A stretch of 64,000 nucleotides of DNA from Winogradskyella sp. PC-19 (GTDB lineage Bacteria; Bacteroidota; Bacteroidia; Flavobacteriales; Flavobacteriaceae), in assembly GCF_002163855.1 (NCBI RefSeq), contig NZ_CP019332.1, positions 2,273,145 through 2,337,144 of the forward strand, written 5' to 3'. Shown piece after piece: positions 41,676 through 50,086 of this stretch (position 1 is the stretch's first letter; each line of letters opens with the position of its first letter). The notes under the pieces are model-generated. The model was given only the letters and a program-made list of their open reading frames with translations. It made no database searches and had not been told where the DNA came from. Position numbers and translations under genes: made by a program.

Positions 41676-42509
41676 CTTTCTAAATGCTGAAGGTGTTGTC
41701 TGTTTAATAGCCTTAAATTGTCTGTTAAAGTTTGCGATATTATGATATCCAGAATTAAAAGCGATTTCAGAAATGGACATATCCACATCTTCATTTAGTA
41801 GTTTGCAGGCATGCGCAATGCGCAACTCATTTAAAAAAGAAAAATATGTTTTGTTGGTACGTTTTTTAAAATATTTACAAAAGGCGCTTTTTGTCATATT
41901 GGCTATATCTGCAATAGAGTCAAGAGAGATTTCTTTCTTAAAGTTGGTCATGGTATAATCATAAATAACTTGTAGTTTTTTACCATCTGCTAGATTATAA
42001 TTTTTGTCATATACAAATGAAGATAAGGACTCGTATTGTTTGCGAGAAACAATTTTCATGATATTTAGTAACGTTATAAAACGCTCTAGTTTGTTAGCTG
42101 AACTTAAGCTTTGAAATAAGGATTCAATTTTCGTGGTGTGACGACTAATTTTAAAACCTTGTGCAGCACGTTTAAAAAAAGGACGTAATGTATTCAGTTC
42201 ATTTAATTCAAAGAAACGAGTTCCAAATGCGGGTTTTGTAAAAAATAACGTCAGCATAGATGATATTTTAATCTTACTATTATCGCTTTTAAAAACATGT
42301 GGTAAATGACTACCAATGACTAAGACATCTCCTTTTTTATAACTATTTACAGTATTACCAACAATCAAAGTGCCTTCACCTTCAATAATAATACTTAGCT
42401 GAATTTCTTCATGCTGATGCAATTGATTATAAAAACTCTCACCAATATCTTCCTGATAAATAAGTACATCATCTTTTGGCTTCGGAATTTTAAACGGAAG
42501 TACTTTCAT
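41667..42509 (-). CDS. AraC family transcriptional regulator, likely controls the hydroxyproline operon
   Basis: 280 residues. N-terminal cupin (EEIQLSIIIEGEGTLIVGNT, then KGDVLVIGSHLPHVFKS) that binds the effector, and a C-terminal AraC domain with two helix-turn-helix motifs (LDSIADIANMTKSAFCKYFK, and SISEIAFNSGYHNIANFNRQ). It is divergent from the hydroxyproline catabolic operon across 126 bp, the usual layout for a local activator. Effector inferred to be hydroxyproline or an intermediate. Confidence 0.88.
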   Translation of the reverse strand: MKVLPFKIPKPKDDVLIYQEDIGESFYNQLHQHEEIQLSIIIEGEGTLIVGNTVNSYKKGDVLVIGSHLPHVFKSDNSKIKISSMLTLFFTKPAFGTRFFELNELNTLRPFFKRAAQGFKISRHTTKIESLFQSLSSANKLERFITLLNIMKIVSRKQYESLSSFVYDKNYNLADGKKLQVIYDYTMTNFKKEISLDSIADIANMTKSAFCKYFKKRTNKTYFSFLNELRIAHACKLLNEDVDMSISEIAFNSGYHNIANFNRQFKAIKQTTPSAFRKLL

Positions 42510-42635
42510 AATACTAAATTAATCTAAAATTGAATATATATTATAATTATGGATAATATAGTATTGAAGTAAGACAAAATAGAATTATACTCTCAATTCA
42601 GATAGCTGTAAGTTTATACAATTAAAATTTACAAA
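42510..42635. promoter_or_regulatory. Divergent control region of the hydroxyproline operon
   Basis: 126 bp, very AT-rich. A near-consensus -7 element (TAAGTTTA, 42609-42616) lies 20 bases before the first operon gene. Imperfect symmetry around TATTATAATTATGGATAATA (about 42540-42559) is a possible AraC-type site, but no clean repeat is present. Confidence 0.4.
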
Positions 42636-43595
42636 ATGAGTTTAAAATGGGAAGGTGTTATGCCAGCGGTATTTACATGGCTGAAAGAATCAGAATCTGG
42701 TAGTCTTGAAATTGATTTTGATACAACACAAAAACAGGCCGTAAGTATTTTACAAGCTCAAGGAAAAGGTGGAAGTAGAATGAGCGGACTTGTTGGTTCT
42801 GGTACTTTGGGTGAGAATAGCTACCTAAATACTAAACAGCGTCTTTCTTTGCTTAAATCTCTTTCTGAGGTTGCTAAAGAATACAATGTTCCTTTAATCA
42901 GCGGAGCTTCTGCAGAAACTAAGGAAGAACTTGCCAAAATCGTTGAAGGACTTGCAAAAGTCGGAGTAGATACAGTCATGGTTATGCCTCCAAAAACCAA
43001 GGCGATTCCTTCTGAAAAGGAAATGTATGATTACTATGCGCTTTCTGAAGCAACTGCAAAAGATGTAGGCGTAACAATTATGCCGTACAACAATCCTGAT
43101 GCAGCCGGTTATCATGCGCTCTCTAATGACCTACTTATGAGACTTTCTGTTCTTCCTAAAGTAGTTGCTCTTAAAATATCGACTATTGATGTTTCAATTA
43201 TTGAAACACTGATGTTAGAGAATAAAAATTTAAAAATTTTGGCAGGCGTAGACACAGTTACTGTACACGCAGGACTTGCTGGAGCATGTGGCGGAATTAC
43301 AGGTGTAGGTTGTATTTTTCCAAAAGCTAGTGTTACTATGCAAGAGTATGTTTTAAAAGGAGAATGGGCTGAAGCAAATAAAATTTCTCAGGCTTTAAAT
43401 TCCTTATCTTATCTGGATGCTCAGCCGCTGCTTATGGAATACCTTAAGCTTGCTATGGGAATACATCATAATGATGTTTCTGGAGGTCTGCGTACCTTTG
43501 GTAAGAAATTAACTAAACAGCAAATTGACGATGTCCGTGCTAGATATTTCCTGGCAAAAGAAAGACTTGAAGTAATGGACTTAATAAGCGAGTAA
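42636..43595 (+). CDS. DHDPS/NAL family: probable pyrroline-4-hydroxy-2-carboxylate deaminase
   Basis: 319 residues, TIM-barrel of the dihydrodipicolinate synthase family. It shows the catalytic Tyr in IMPYNNPDAAGYH (residue 151 region), the Schiff-base Lys in KVVALKISTID (near 180), and the loop GVDTVTVHAGLAGACGGITG (quoted short: HAGLAGACGGI). In this operon with an epimerase, a D-amino-acid oxidase-like dehydrogenase and an aldehyde dehydrogenase it is best assigned to deaminating delta1-pyrroline-4-hydroxy-2-carboxylate to alpha-ketoglutarate semialdehyde, not to lysine synthesis. First gene of the operon; 29 bases before the aldehyde dehydrogenase. Confidence 0.85.
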   Translation: MSLKWEGVMPAVFTWLKESESGSLEIDFDTTQKQAVSILQAQGKGGSRMSGLVGSGTLGENSYLNTKQRLSLLKSLSEVAKEYNVPLISGASAETKEELAKIVEGLAKVGVDTVMVMPPKTKAIPSEKEMYDYYALSEATAKDVGVTIMPYNNPDAAGYHALSNDLLMRLSVLPKVVALKISTIDVSIIETLMLENKNLKILAGVDTVTVHAGLAGACGGITGVGCIFPKASVTMQEYVLKGEWAEANKISQALNSLSYLDAQPLLMEYLKLAMGIHHNDVSGGLRTFGKKLTKQQIDDVRARYFLAKERLEVMDLISE

Positions 43596-43624
43596 GTAAA
43601 AAAACATTTAAAGAACAAGTAACT

Positions 43625-45211
43625 ATGATTACAGGAAAAAACTATATAGGAAATCAACAATCTGCAAAAGGTACCAAAACGTATAAAACATTTAATCCAC
43701 TATTAAATGCCGAAAACGAAACAGAATTTACAGAAGCTACAACAGAAGAAATCAATGAAGCGTTGCAATTAGCAACAGATGCTTTTGCTGAATATAAGTT
43801 TACTTCTGGAGCAAAAAAGGCAGAATTTTTAAATACAATTGCAGATGAAATTTTAGCCTTAGATGATAAACTCATAAGCACATATTGTTCCGAAACTGGA
43901 TTAGCAGAAGGAAGAGCTAAAGGAGAACGCGGAAGAACTGTAGGGCAATTACGAAGCTTTGCGGATTTAGTAAAAGAAGGTTCTTGGGTAGAAGCAACAA
44001 TAGATACTGCACAACCAGATAGACAACCAATGCCAAAATCTGATATTCGTAAGTTATTTGTGCCACTTGGACCAGTTGTTGTTTTTGGTGCAAGTAATTT
44101 TCCATTAGCCTATTCAACTGCTGGTGGTGATACAGCTGCGGCTTTAGCTTCAGGATGTCCTGTGATTGTAAAATCACATCCAATGCACGCTGGAACTGGA
44201 GAGTTAGTAGCAAGTGCAATTGTGGCAGCTGCTGAAAAAACAGGAATGCCAAATGGTGTATTTTCAAATATAAACAGTAGCGGTATTGATGTTGGTGCCC
44301 AGCTTGTAAAACATCCACAAGTCAAAGCGGTTGGTTTTACTGGAAGTATTAAAGGTGGTCGGGCATTGTATGATATGGCTGCAGAACGTAAAGAACCAAT
44401 CCCAGTTTTTGCTGAAATGGGAAGCATCAACCCAGTTTTAATATTACCAGAAGCATTAAAACAACGAGGTGAAGATTTAGCCAAAACATATGCAGGTTCA
44501 ATCACATTAGGAACAGGACAATTTTGTACAAATCCAGGTTTAATTTTAGGTTTAAAGAGTGATGAGTTATCTCAATTTGTCATCAATTTATCTGATGAAA
44601 TTGTAAAAATTGAACCATCATGCATGTTGCATCCAAAGATTCATAATGCATATCAGAAAAACAAGGAAAATACCATATCTCAAAATCAAACAGAAGTTGT
44701 AGCTAATTATTCTGGTGATGTAAAAACCAACCATGCAAGTCAAGCGATATTGACTGTTGATGGTGACACGTTTTTAAATAATACCACTTTACATCAAGAA
44801 GTTTTCGGACCATTTTCTGTCGTAGTACAATGTAAAGACACCAAACAATTAGAAACTATAATCATGCATCTAGAAGGACAATTAACCGGAACTGTAATTT
44901 CAGAATCTGGAGAAGTGGATAATTATTCAGGAGTAATTTCGGCATTACAAAACAGAGTTGGTCGCTTAATTTTTAATGGTGTACCAACAGGCGTTGAAGT
45001 TTGTCCATCTATGGTGCATGGTGGTCCATACCCATCGTCGACTGATAGTCGTTTTACAGCTGTAGGTATTCATTCAATAAAGCGTTGGGTAAGACCATTC
45101 AGTTATCAAGATTGGCCCAATAATCTGTTGCCAGATGAATTAAAAGATGAAAATCCTTTAGGTATTTCGAGATTAGTAAATAATCAACATACTAAAGCAA
45201 CAACAGTATAA
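43625..45211 (+). CDS. Alpha-ketoglutarate semialdehyde dehydrogenase
   Basis: 528 residues, aldehyde dehydrogenase family. The catalytic Glu is in VFAEMGSINPVLILPE and the catalytic Cys in TLGTGQFCTNPGLIL (near residue 300). NADP(+)-binding VGFTGSIKGGRALYDMA. The sequence pattern fits the branch that oxidises 2,5-dioxopentanoate to alpha-ketoglutarate. The stop abuts the epimerase start. Length and motifs are complete. Confidence 0.88.
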   Translation: MITGKNYIGNQQSAKGTKTYKTFNPLLNAENETEFTEATTEEINEALQLATDAFAEYKFTSGAKKAEFLNTIADEILALDDKLISTYCSETGLAEGRAKGERGRTVGQLRSFADLVKEGSWVEATIDTAQPDRQPMPKSDIRKLFVPLGPVVVFGASNFPLAYSTAGGDTAAALASGCPVIVKSHPMHAGTGELVASAIVAAAEKTGMPNGVFSNINSSGIDVGAQLVKHPQVKAVGFTGSIKGGRALYDMAAERKEPIPVFAEMGSINPVLILPEALKQRGEDLAKTYAGSITLGTGQFCTNPGLILGLKSDELSQFVINLSDEIVKIEPSCMLHPKIHNAYQKNKENTISQNQTEVVANYSGDVKTNHASQAILTVDGDTFLNNTTLHQEVFGPFSVVVQCKDTKQLETIIMHLEGQLTGTVISESGEVDNYSGVISALQNRVGRLIFNGVPTGVEVCPSMVHGGPYPSSTDSRFTAVGIHSIKRWVRPFSYQDWPNNLLPDELKDENPLGISRLVNNQHTKATTV

Positions 45212-46222
45212 ATGGCAAAGAACACTTTTGTTTGTATTGATGCGCATACCTGCGGAAATCCAGTAAGAGTCGTCAAAAGTGGTGGCCCAAAACTTGTGGG
45301 AAGTACCATGAGCGAAAAGCGCCAGCACTTTTTAAAGCAATACGATTGGATACGCAAAGGTTTAATGTTTGAGCCTCGTGGTCATGATATGATGAGTGGC
45401 TCTATCTTATATCCACCACACAACCCAGAAAATGATTTTGCCATATTATTTATTGAAACTTCAGGATGTTTGCCTATGTGTGGTCATGGGACAATTGGTA
45501 CTATTACCATTGCAATAGAAGAAGGTTTAGTAAGACCAAAAGTACCAGGTAAAATAAAGATGGAAGCACCCGCAGGTTTGGTAGAAATCGACTATCAAAT
45601 GAAAGGTAAAAAAGTTGAATGGGTAAAACTCACTAATGTAAAAAGTTATTTAGCGACAGAAAACCTAACTATTAATTCTCCAGATTTAGGAGAACTCGTT
45701 TTTGATGTTGCTTATGGTGGGAATTTTTACGCCATAGTTGACCCACAGAAAAACTTTTCTGGAATTCAGGATTTTACAGCGAGTCAAATTATTGGGTATT
45801 CACAAAAATTGAGAGCATTAATCAACGAGAAATATCCAAATCAGTTTATTCATCCAGAGAATGAAACTATAAAAGACGTCACGCACATGTTATGGACTGG
45901 AACGCCACTTGATGAAAATTCTAACGGAAGAAATGCTGTGTTTTATGGTGATAAGGCGATTGACAGAAGTCCTTGTGGTACAGGGACTTCGGCACGATTG
46001 GCGCAATTATTTGCCAAAGGAAAACTAAAGGTAAATGAACCTTTTATTCACGAAAGTTTTATTGGTAGTAAATTTATTGGTCGTGTAGAAGAAGAAACAC
46101 GTTTAGACGAAAACTTGGCGATTATTCCAAGTATTCAAGGTTGGGCAAAAATTTATGGGCAAAATACCATTACGATTGATGATGAAGATGACCCATATGC
46201 ACACGGATTTCAAGTGATTTAA
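45212..46222 (+). CDS. 4-hydroxyproline 2-epimerase (proline racemase family)
   Basis: 336 residues. Two catalytic cysteines act as acid and base: Cys in CLPMCGHGTIG (near residue 90) and Cys in DRSPCGTGTSARLAQL (near 255). The presence of both Cys points to epimerase or racemase rather than the dehydratase branch, in which the first Cys is replaced (by Thr or Ser). It converts trans-4-hydroxy-L-proline to cis-4-hydroxy-D-proline, the first step of the pathway. Abuts the aldehyde dehydrogenase gene and is 3 bases before the FAD enzyme. Confidence 0.88.
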   Translation: MAKNTFVCIDAHTCGNPVRVVKSGGPKLVGSTMSEKRQHFLKQYDWIRKGLMFEPRGHDMMSGSILYPPHNPENDFAILFIETSGCLPMCGHGTIGTITIAIEEGLVRPKVPGKIKMEAPAGLVEIDYQMKGKKVEWVKLTNVKSYLATENLTINSPDLGELVFDVAYGGNFYAIVDPQKNFSGIQDFTASQIIGYSQKLRALINEKYPNQFIHPENETIKDVTHMLWTGTPLDENSNGRNAVFYGDKAIDRSPCGTGTSARLAQLFAKGKLKVNEPFIHESFIGSKFIGRVEEETRLDENLAIIPSIQGWAKIYGQNTITIDDEDDPYAHGFQVI

Positions 46223-46225
46223 AAA

Positions 46226-47473
46226 ATGAGTAAAAGTGTAATCATAATTGGCGGCGGCATCATTGGTTTATCAACCGCGTATTACCTTCAAAAAGAAGGA
46301 TGCGATGTCACAGTTGTAGATAAGTTTAATTTTTCTGCTGGCGCATCGTATGTCAACGCAGGTTACATTACACCAAGTCATTTTATTCCATTATCACAAC
46401 CAGGAATTATTACAAAAGGACTAAAATGGATGTTTAATCCAGAAAGTCCCTTTTATGTCAAACCAAGATTGGATACAGATTTCTTAAAATGGGCTTGGGC
46501 ATTTAAAAAATCTTCTACAAAAGTTAAAGTCGAAAAAGCCATTCCAATTCTTAAAGATATTAACGTATTAAGTCGCGACTTATATGCTGAAATGAAAGCG
46601 TCTGGCGATTTTGATTTTCATTACGAAAAGAAAGGTTTATTGATGTTTTATAAATCTGATGAAGTTGGCGAAGAAGAATGGAACGTTGGTCAACGTGGAA
46701 TCAAAGAAGGTCTAAACGTTGAAAACCTATCAACTTCAGAAGTAAAAAAATTAGAACCAAATATAGATTTAGACATTAAAGGTGCTATTTATTTCCATTC
46801 GGATGCACACATGACACCTAATGCTTTCATGAAAGATATGTATGCATATCTTAAAACAAAAGGTGTCAAATTTTGTTCAAATGAAGCTGTTGTTGATGTA
46901 GAACTATCAAATAATTCAGTTTTAAAAATCATTACAGATAAACAAGAATTGAAAGCTGACGAAATAGTTTTGGCAGCAGGAAGTTGGAGTCAACAACTAT
47001 CAAAGAAATTAGGAATTGATATTTATGTTCAAGCAGGAAAAGGTTATTCTATTAATGTAGAGCGACCAACAGATATCACTATTCCGTCGATATTATGTGA
47101 AGCAAAAGTTGCGGTGACGCCAATGGATGGTTTTACAAGATTCGCTGGTACTATGGAAATTGCTGGGATTAATCATGGTATAAATCCTGTTAGAGTCAAT
47201 GCCATTGCAAAAGCAGCGAAAAACTATTATCCCAATTTAGAGATTCTTAAATCAGAAACCGACCATGCAAAATGTGGATTAAGACCATGTTCTCCAGATG
47301 GAATGCCTTATATCGGAAAATCTTCAAAATGTAAGAATCTTACAATAGCGACTGGTCACGCTATGATGGGTTGGAGTTTGGGTCCAGCAACAGGTAAACT
47401 AGTTTCTGAAATTATTAAAGACCAAAAACCATTTATGAATATAGACGCTTTTCATCCTGACAGAAAGTTCTAA
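46226..47473 (+). CDS. FAD-dependent D-hydroxyproline dehydrogenase (DadA-like)
   Basis: 415 residues, DAO fold. N-terminal FAD motif VIIIGGGIIGLSTAYYLQKE and the C-terminal CGLRPCSPDGMPYIGKSSK with HAMMGWSLGPATG. It oxidises cis-4-hydroxy-D-proline to delta1-pyrroline-4-hydroxy-2-carboxylate, passing electrons to the quinone pool or another acceptor. A single-chain enzyme, unlike the multi-subunit types in pseudomonads. Last gene of the operon. Confidence 0.88.
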   Translation: MSKSVIIIGGGIIGLSTAYYLQKEGCDVTVVDKFNFSAGASYVNAGYITPSHFIPLSQPGIITKGLKWMFNPESPFYVKPRLDTDFLKWAWAFKKSSTKVKVEKAIPILKDINVLSRDLYAEMKASGDFDFHYEKKGLLMFYKSDEVGEEEWNVGQRGIKEGLNVENLSTSEVKKLEPNIDLDIKGAIYFHSDAHMTPNAFMKDMYAYLKTKGVKFCSNEAVVDVELSNNSVLKIITDKQELKADEIVLAAGSWSQQLSKKLGIDIYVQAGKGYSINVERPTDITIPSILCEAKVAVTPMDGFTRFAGTMEIAGINHGINPVRVNAIAKAAKNYYPNLEILKSETDHAKCGLRPCSPDGMPYIGKSSKCKNLTIATGHAMMGWSLGPATGKLVSEIIKDQKPFMNIDAFHPDRKF

Positions 47474-47501
47474 GAAACAAGTCGTCTTAAGAGATTAAAA
47501 T

Positions 47502-47509
47502 TATCTTTG
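47502..47509 (+). promoter_or_regulatory. Promoter -7 element of the phnA-like gene
   Basis: TATCTTTG, exact TAnnTTTG, 17 bases before the ATG in the 53-bp gap after the hydroxyproline operon. Confidence 0.5.
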
Positions 47510-47526
47510 AGGCTTTAACACCTATT

Positions 47527-48090
47527 ATGACTTCACAAAAAGACCTTAAAGAACGCAGTAATAATCAATGCGAATTATGTAGTGCAACAGAGAATTTGTC
47601 TGTTTACGATGTACCTAATGCAAGAGATACGGGAATTTACGCCTGTCAAAATTGTATTGACCAAATGGAAGATTCAGAAAAAATTGAACCAAACCATTGG
47701 CGTTGTCTTAACGATAGTATGTGGAGTGAGCATGATGGTGTAAAAATAATGGCTTGGCGCATGCTTAATCGTGTCAGTCAACCTTGGGCAGAAGATATGT
47801 TGGGTATGATGTATATGGAAGATGATGTGTTAGTAACGGCAAAAGCTTCTGGTGATGGTGAAGTCGATGAAAATCAAATTATTCATCGTGATGTTAACGG
47901 CGTAGTTTTAGACAATGGTGATTCGGTGGTATTAATTAAAGACCTTAAAGTCAAAGGCTCAAGTATGGTTGCAAAACAAGGTACGGCTGTTAGAAACATT
48001 AGATTAGATAGAGATAACTCTGATTATATTGAAGGTAAAGTAGGGCCAACTTTGACCGTAATTATTACTAAATATGTGAAGAAGTTGTAA
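47527..48090 (+). CDS. PhnA domain zinc-ribbon protein
   Basis: 187 residues. N-terminal zinc ribbon (NQCELCSATENL and YACQNCIDQME, a CxxC...CxxC site), then a linker rich in acidic residues and a C-terminal PhnA (KOW-like) domain: DNGDSVVLIKDLKVKGSSMV and GTAVRNIRLDRDN. PhnA was named for phosphonate use but its role there is not supported. The stop overlaps the DUF1272 start by one base. No phosphonate genes are near. Confidence 0.9.
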   Translation: MTSQKDLKERSNNQCELCSATENLSVYDVPNARDTGIYACQNCIDQMEDSEKIEPNHWRCLNDSMWSEHDGVKIMAWRMLNRVSQPWAEDMLGMMYMEDDVLVTAKASGDGEVDENQIIHRDVNGVVLDNGDSVVLIKDLKVKGSSMVAKQGTAVRNIRLDRDNSDYIEGKVGPTLTVIITKYVKKL

Positions 48091-48344
48091 TGCTACAAAT
48101 AAGACCAACATGCGAAAACTGTAACAAAGCATTACCATTTGATGCCGAAGATGCTATGATATGTACGTTTGAGTGTACATTTTGTTCAGATTGTGTAACC
48201 AAACTAAAAGCCGTTTGTCCTAATTGTGGTGGTGGTTTTGAAAAACGACCAATACGTCCTGAAAATTTACTTGAAAAATACCCAGTATCAACAGAAGTAG
48301 TTTATAAACCAGTAGATTTTGAAGCACATTTTAAGAAGCTATAA
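48090..48344 (+). CDS. DUF1272 zinc-binding protein
   Basis: 84 residues. Four CxxC-type pairs: TCENCNKALP, CTFECTFCSDC and CPNCGGGFEKRP. Likely a small zinc-ribbon protein of unknown role. It overlaps the PhnA gene by one base and is coupled to it; both are Cys-rich zinc proteins. Confidence 0.85.
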   Translation: MLQIRPTCENCNKALPFDAEDAMICTFECTFCSDCVTKLKAVCPNCGGGFEKRPIRPENLLEKYPVSTEVVYKPVDFEAHFKKL

Positions 48345-48346
48345 AT

Positions 48347-48817
48347 CTAACACGACATATCCGCAACAATCTTCCACTGGCCATTAATCATTTTAAAGAT
48401 GATAATGAAAACACCATCAGCATCTCCAGCTTCGCGTTTTAAATGATATTCACCCATAACCCAAAAGTTATTATTTTCAATTCGTGAAATATCATTAATA
48501 ACAAAATTTAAAGTTCCAGTTTCTGCTTTTGTTGGATAGCCGCGTTTATAGTTGTCTAATGTGTTTTGCCAACCTTTGGTTAAGCCACTGCTGCCGTAAA
48601 ATTTAAGCGAATCGCTTTTCCAGTAGCCTTGCATAAAACCTTCGAGGTCGCCATTATTCCAAGCGATTTCTTGGTTATTCATGACTTTTAGGATAGCTGC
48701 TTTGGCTGTATTGTAATTTGTTGATTCTACAACAGTAACATCTCCTACATCGGCTCTAACGCTAATGCATGTGTATGATATTAAAGCTAAACTGAAGGCA
48801 AGAATAAATTTTTTCAT
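48347..48817 (-). CDS. Exported NTF2-like (SnoaL/DUF4440) protein
   Basis: 156 residues. Signal peptide at 1-22 (FILAFSLALISYTCISVRA, with a Cys). The NTF2-like domain is IAWNNGDLEGFMQGYWKSDS, WQNTLDNYKRGYP, and VFIIIFKMINGQWKIVADMS. The fold is a ligand-binding cone used by enzymes and binders; the catalytic residues of any known isomerase are not evident. Convergent with DUF1272 (2-base gap). Confidence 0.78.
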   Translation of the reverse strand: MKKFILAFSLALISYTCISVRADVGDVTVVESTNYNTAKAAILKVMNNQEIAWNNGDLEGFMQGYWKSDSLKFYGSSGLTKGWQNTLDNYKRGYPTKAETGTLNFVINDISRIENNNFWVMGEYHLKREAGDADGVFIIIFKMINGQWKIVADMSC

Positions 48818-48861
48818 TTTTAGATAGAATTATATTTCAACCTAAAAGTAATAACTAAATA

Positions 48862-49962
48862 TTAAAGCGCACCTTTCTGATTCTTAAAAAAAGCATCAGC
48901 TTGTAATTGCATTAATTCACGTGCTTTTTTGTGCTTATAATTGATAACTTCTTCTTCGTCAGCTATGTCGTTGTAAACTTTATTGTTAACTTCATTATCC
49001 GTTTTTAATAATAGTTTACGTTCGTTTACTTTTTGTGTTACCCACGTTTTAATAGTGGTTTCTTGGTCTTGTAATCGAAAATCAAATTCACCTTTAGGAG
49101 ATAGTAGTTTGGCAAATATTGGAGATGTTTCAATAGCTAAGAATAATAAGAAAATAAAAAATGAAGGCAACCACGGTAAAGTTCCTAAAGCATTAACACG
49201 TGCCATCAAACCGTCAAAATTATCAATGACAGGTTGCGAAGTTTCTACATCACTTTTTTGAGTGTCTTGAAGCGATTTTATTTCAGTTTCTATACTTGCA
49301 ATTTTTACTTTATTATCTGTTTTTAACTGTTGTAAATCGGCTAAAGCCGCGTCGTGTTTTTCTCGTTTTTCTTTGTATACAGGACCTTTTCCTAAAAGCT
49401 GAGTCCCAGCTGTGCCTTCCGCTTCAGAAATGTAAGTGTCGTATAGTGTGTTGACCTCAGTCTCTTTAGTGTCTATTTCTGTTTGAAGTGCAACTATATC
49501 GTTTTGCAATTCAGTAATTCTTGGAGTAAACTGCTCTGCAATTTGGTTTTGATTTGCTAGAGTTAAATCGTTTTTTTGTTCTAATAATACTTGATTGATT
49601 TCTTTTTCGAAAATCTTTAATTCTAAAGGTTTTGATATGACTACAGCAATAATTATTGCTAGTAATAGTCTAGGCGTGGCTTGAAGAATTTCATCTATTA
49701 TACTGTCTCTTTTCTTAATAGTAGAGACTATATAGCGATCTAGATTGAAGATAAGTAATCCCCAAATAAGACCAAAAAAGATAGCAGAATATAGTGTGTC
49801 AAAAACAGTATATAAAGCATAACTAGCAGCTATAGTAGCCATTACTGCAGTGAAAAATACTGTAGCACCTATGCCAGCATACTTGTTTTGTTCTCCGATG
49901 GAACATTCTTTAAGAATATCTGTGTCTGCACCAGAACAGATGATGAAAAATTGTTTTAGCAT
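48862..49962 (-). CDS. DUF4407 membrane protein with periplasmic or cytoplasmic coiled coil
   Basis: 366 residues. Helices at about 30-48, 58-76 and 93-112 (the second has WGLLIFNLDRYIVSTI, the DUF4407 mark), a long coiled-coil segment from about 130 to 245 (QNDIVALQTEIDTKETEVNT and following), then a fourth helix (LPSFFIFLLFLAIETSPIFA) and a charged C-terminal tail of about 90 residues. Function unknown; in the family it is a plausible sensor or scaffold. Own transcript. Confidence 0.85.
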   Translation of the reverse strand: MLKQFFIICSGADTDILKECSIGEQNKYAGIGATVFFTAVMATIAASYALYTVFDTLYSAIFFGLIWGLLIFNLDRYIVSTIKKRDSIIDEILQATPRLLLAIIIAVVISKPLELKIFEKEINQVLLEQKNDLTLANQNQIAEQFTPRITELQNDIVALQTEIDTKETEVNTLYDTYISEAEGTAGTQLLGKGPVYKEKREKHDAALADLQQLKTDNKVKIASIETEIKSLQDTQKSDVETSQPVIDNFDGLMARVNALGTLPWLPSFFIFLLFLAIETSPIFAKLLSPKGEFDFRLQDQETTIKTWVTQKVNERKLLLKTDNEVNNKVYNDIADEEEVINYKHKKARELMQLQADAFFKNQKGAL

Positions 49963-50037
49963 GATGATTGTTTTTTGATTGTGATGATTGTTGGTCTATT
50001 AGAACGCTAAATGTTTGGTTTTGTTACAGTTTTAATC

Positions 50038-50068
50038 AAAAAAAAGCCTCTTAATAGAGACTTTTTTT
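50038..50068 (-). terminator. Terminator of the second M56 gene
   Basis: AAAAAGCCTCT / AGAGACTTTTT with one mismatch and a TAAT loop, 19 bases beyond the M56 stop. Confidence 0.65.
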
Positions 50069-50086
50069 GATGTAAATATTAAAGAT

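Noticed and set aside
42636-43595. Dihydrodipicolinate synthase of lysine biosynthesis (dapA)
   Set aside because: The operon context (epimerase, D-hydroxyproline dehydrogenase, ketoglutarate semialdehyde dehydrogenase) fits hydroxyproline breakdown instead.
47527-48090. Phosphonate utilisation gene phnA
   Set aside because: Name only; no phosphonate transport or lyase genes, and the family is a zinc-ribbon protein of unclear role.
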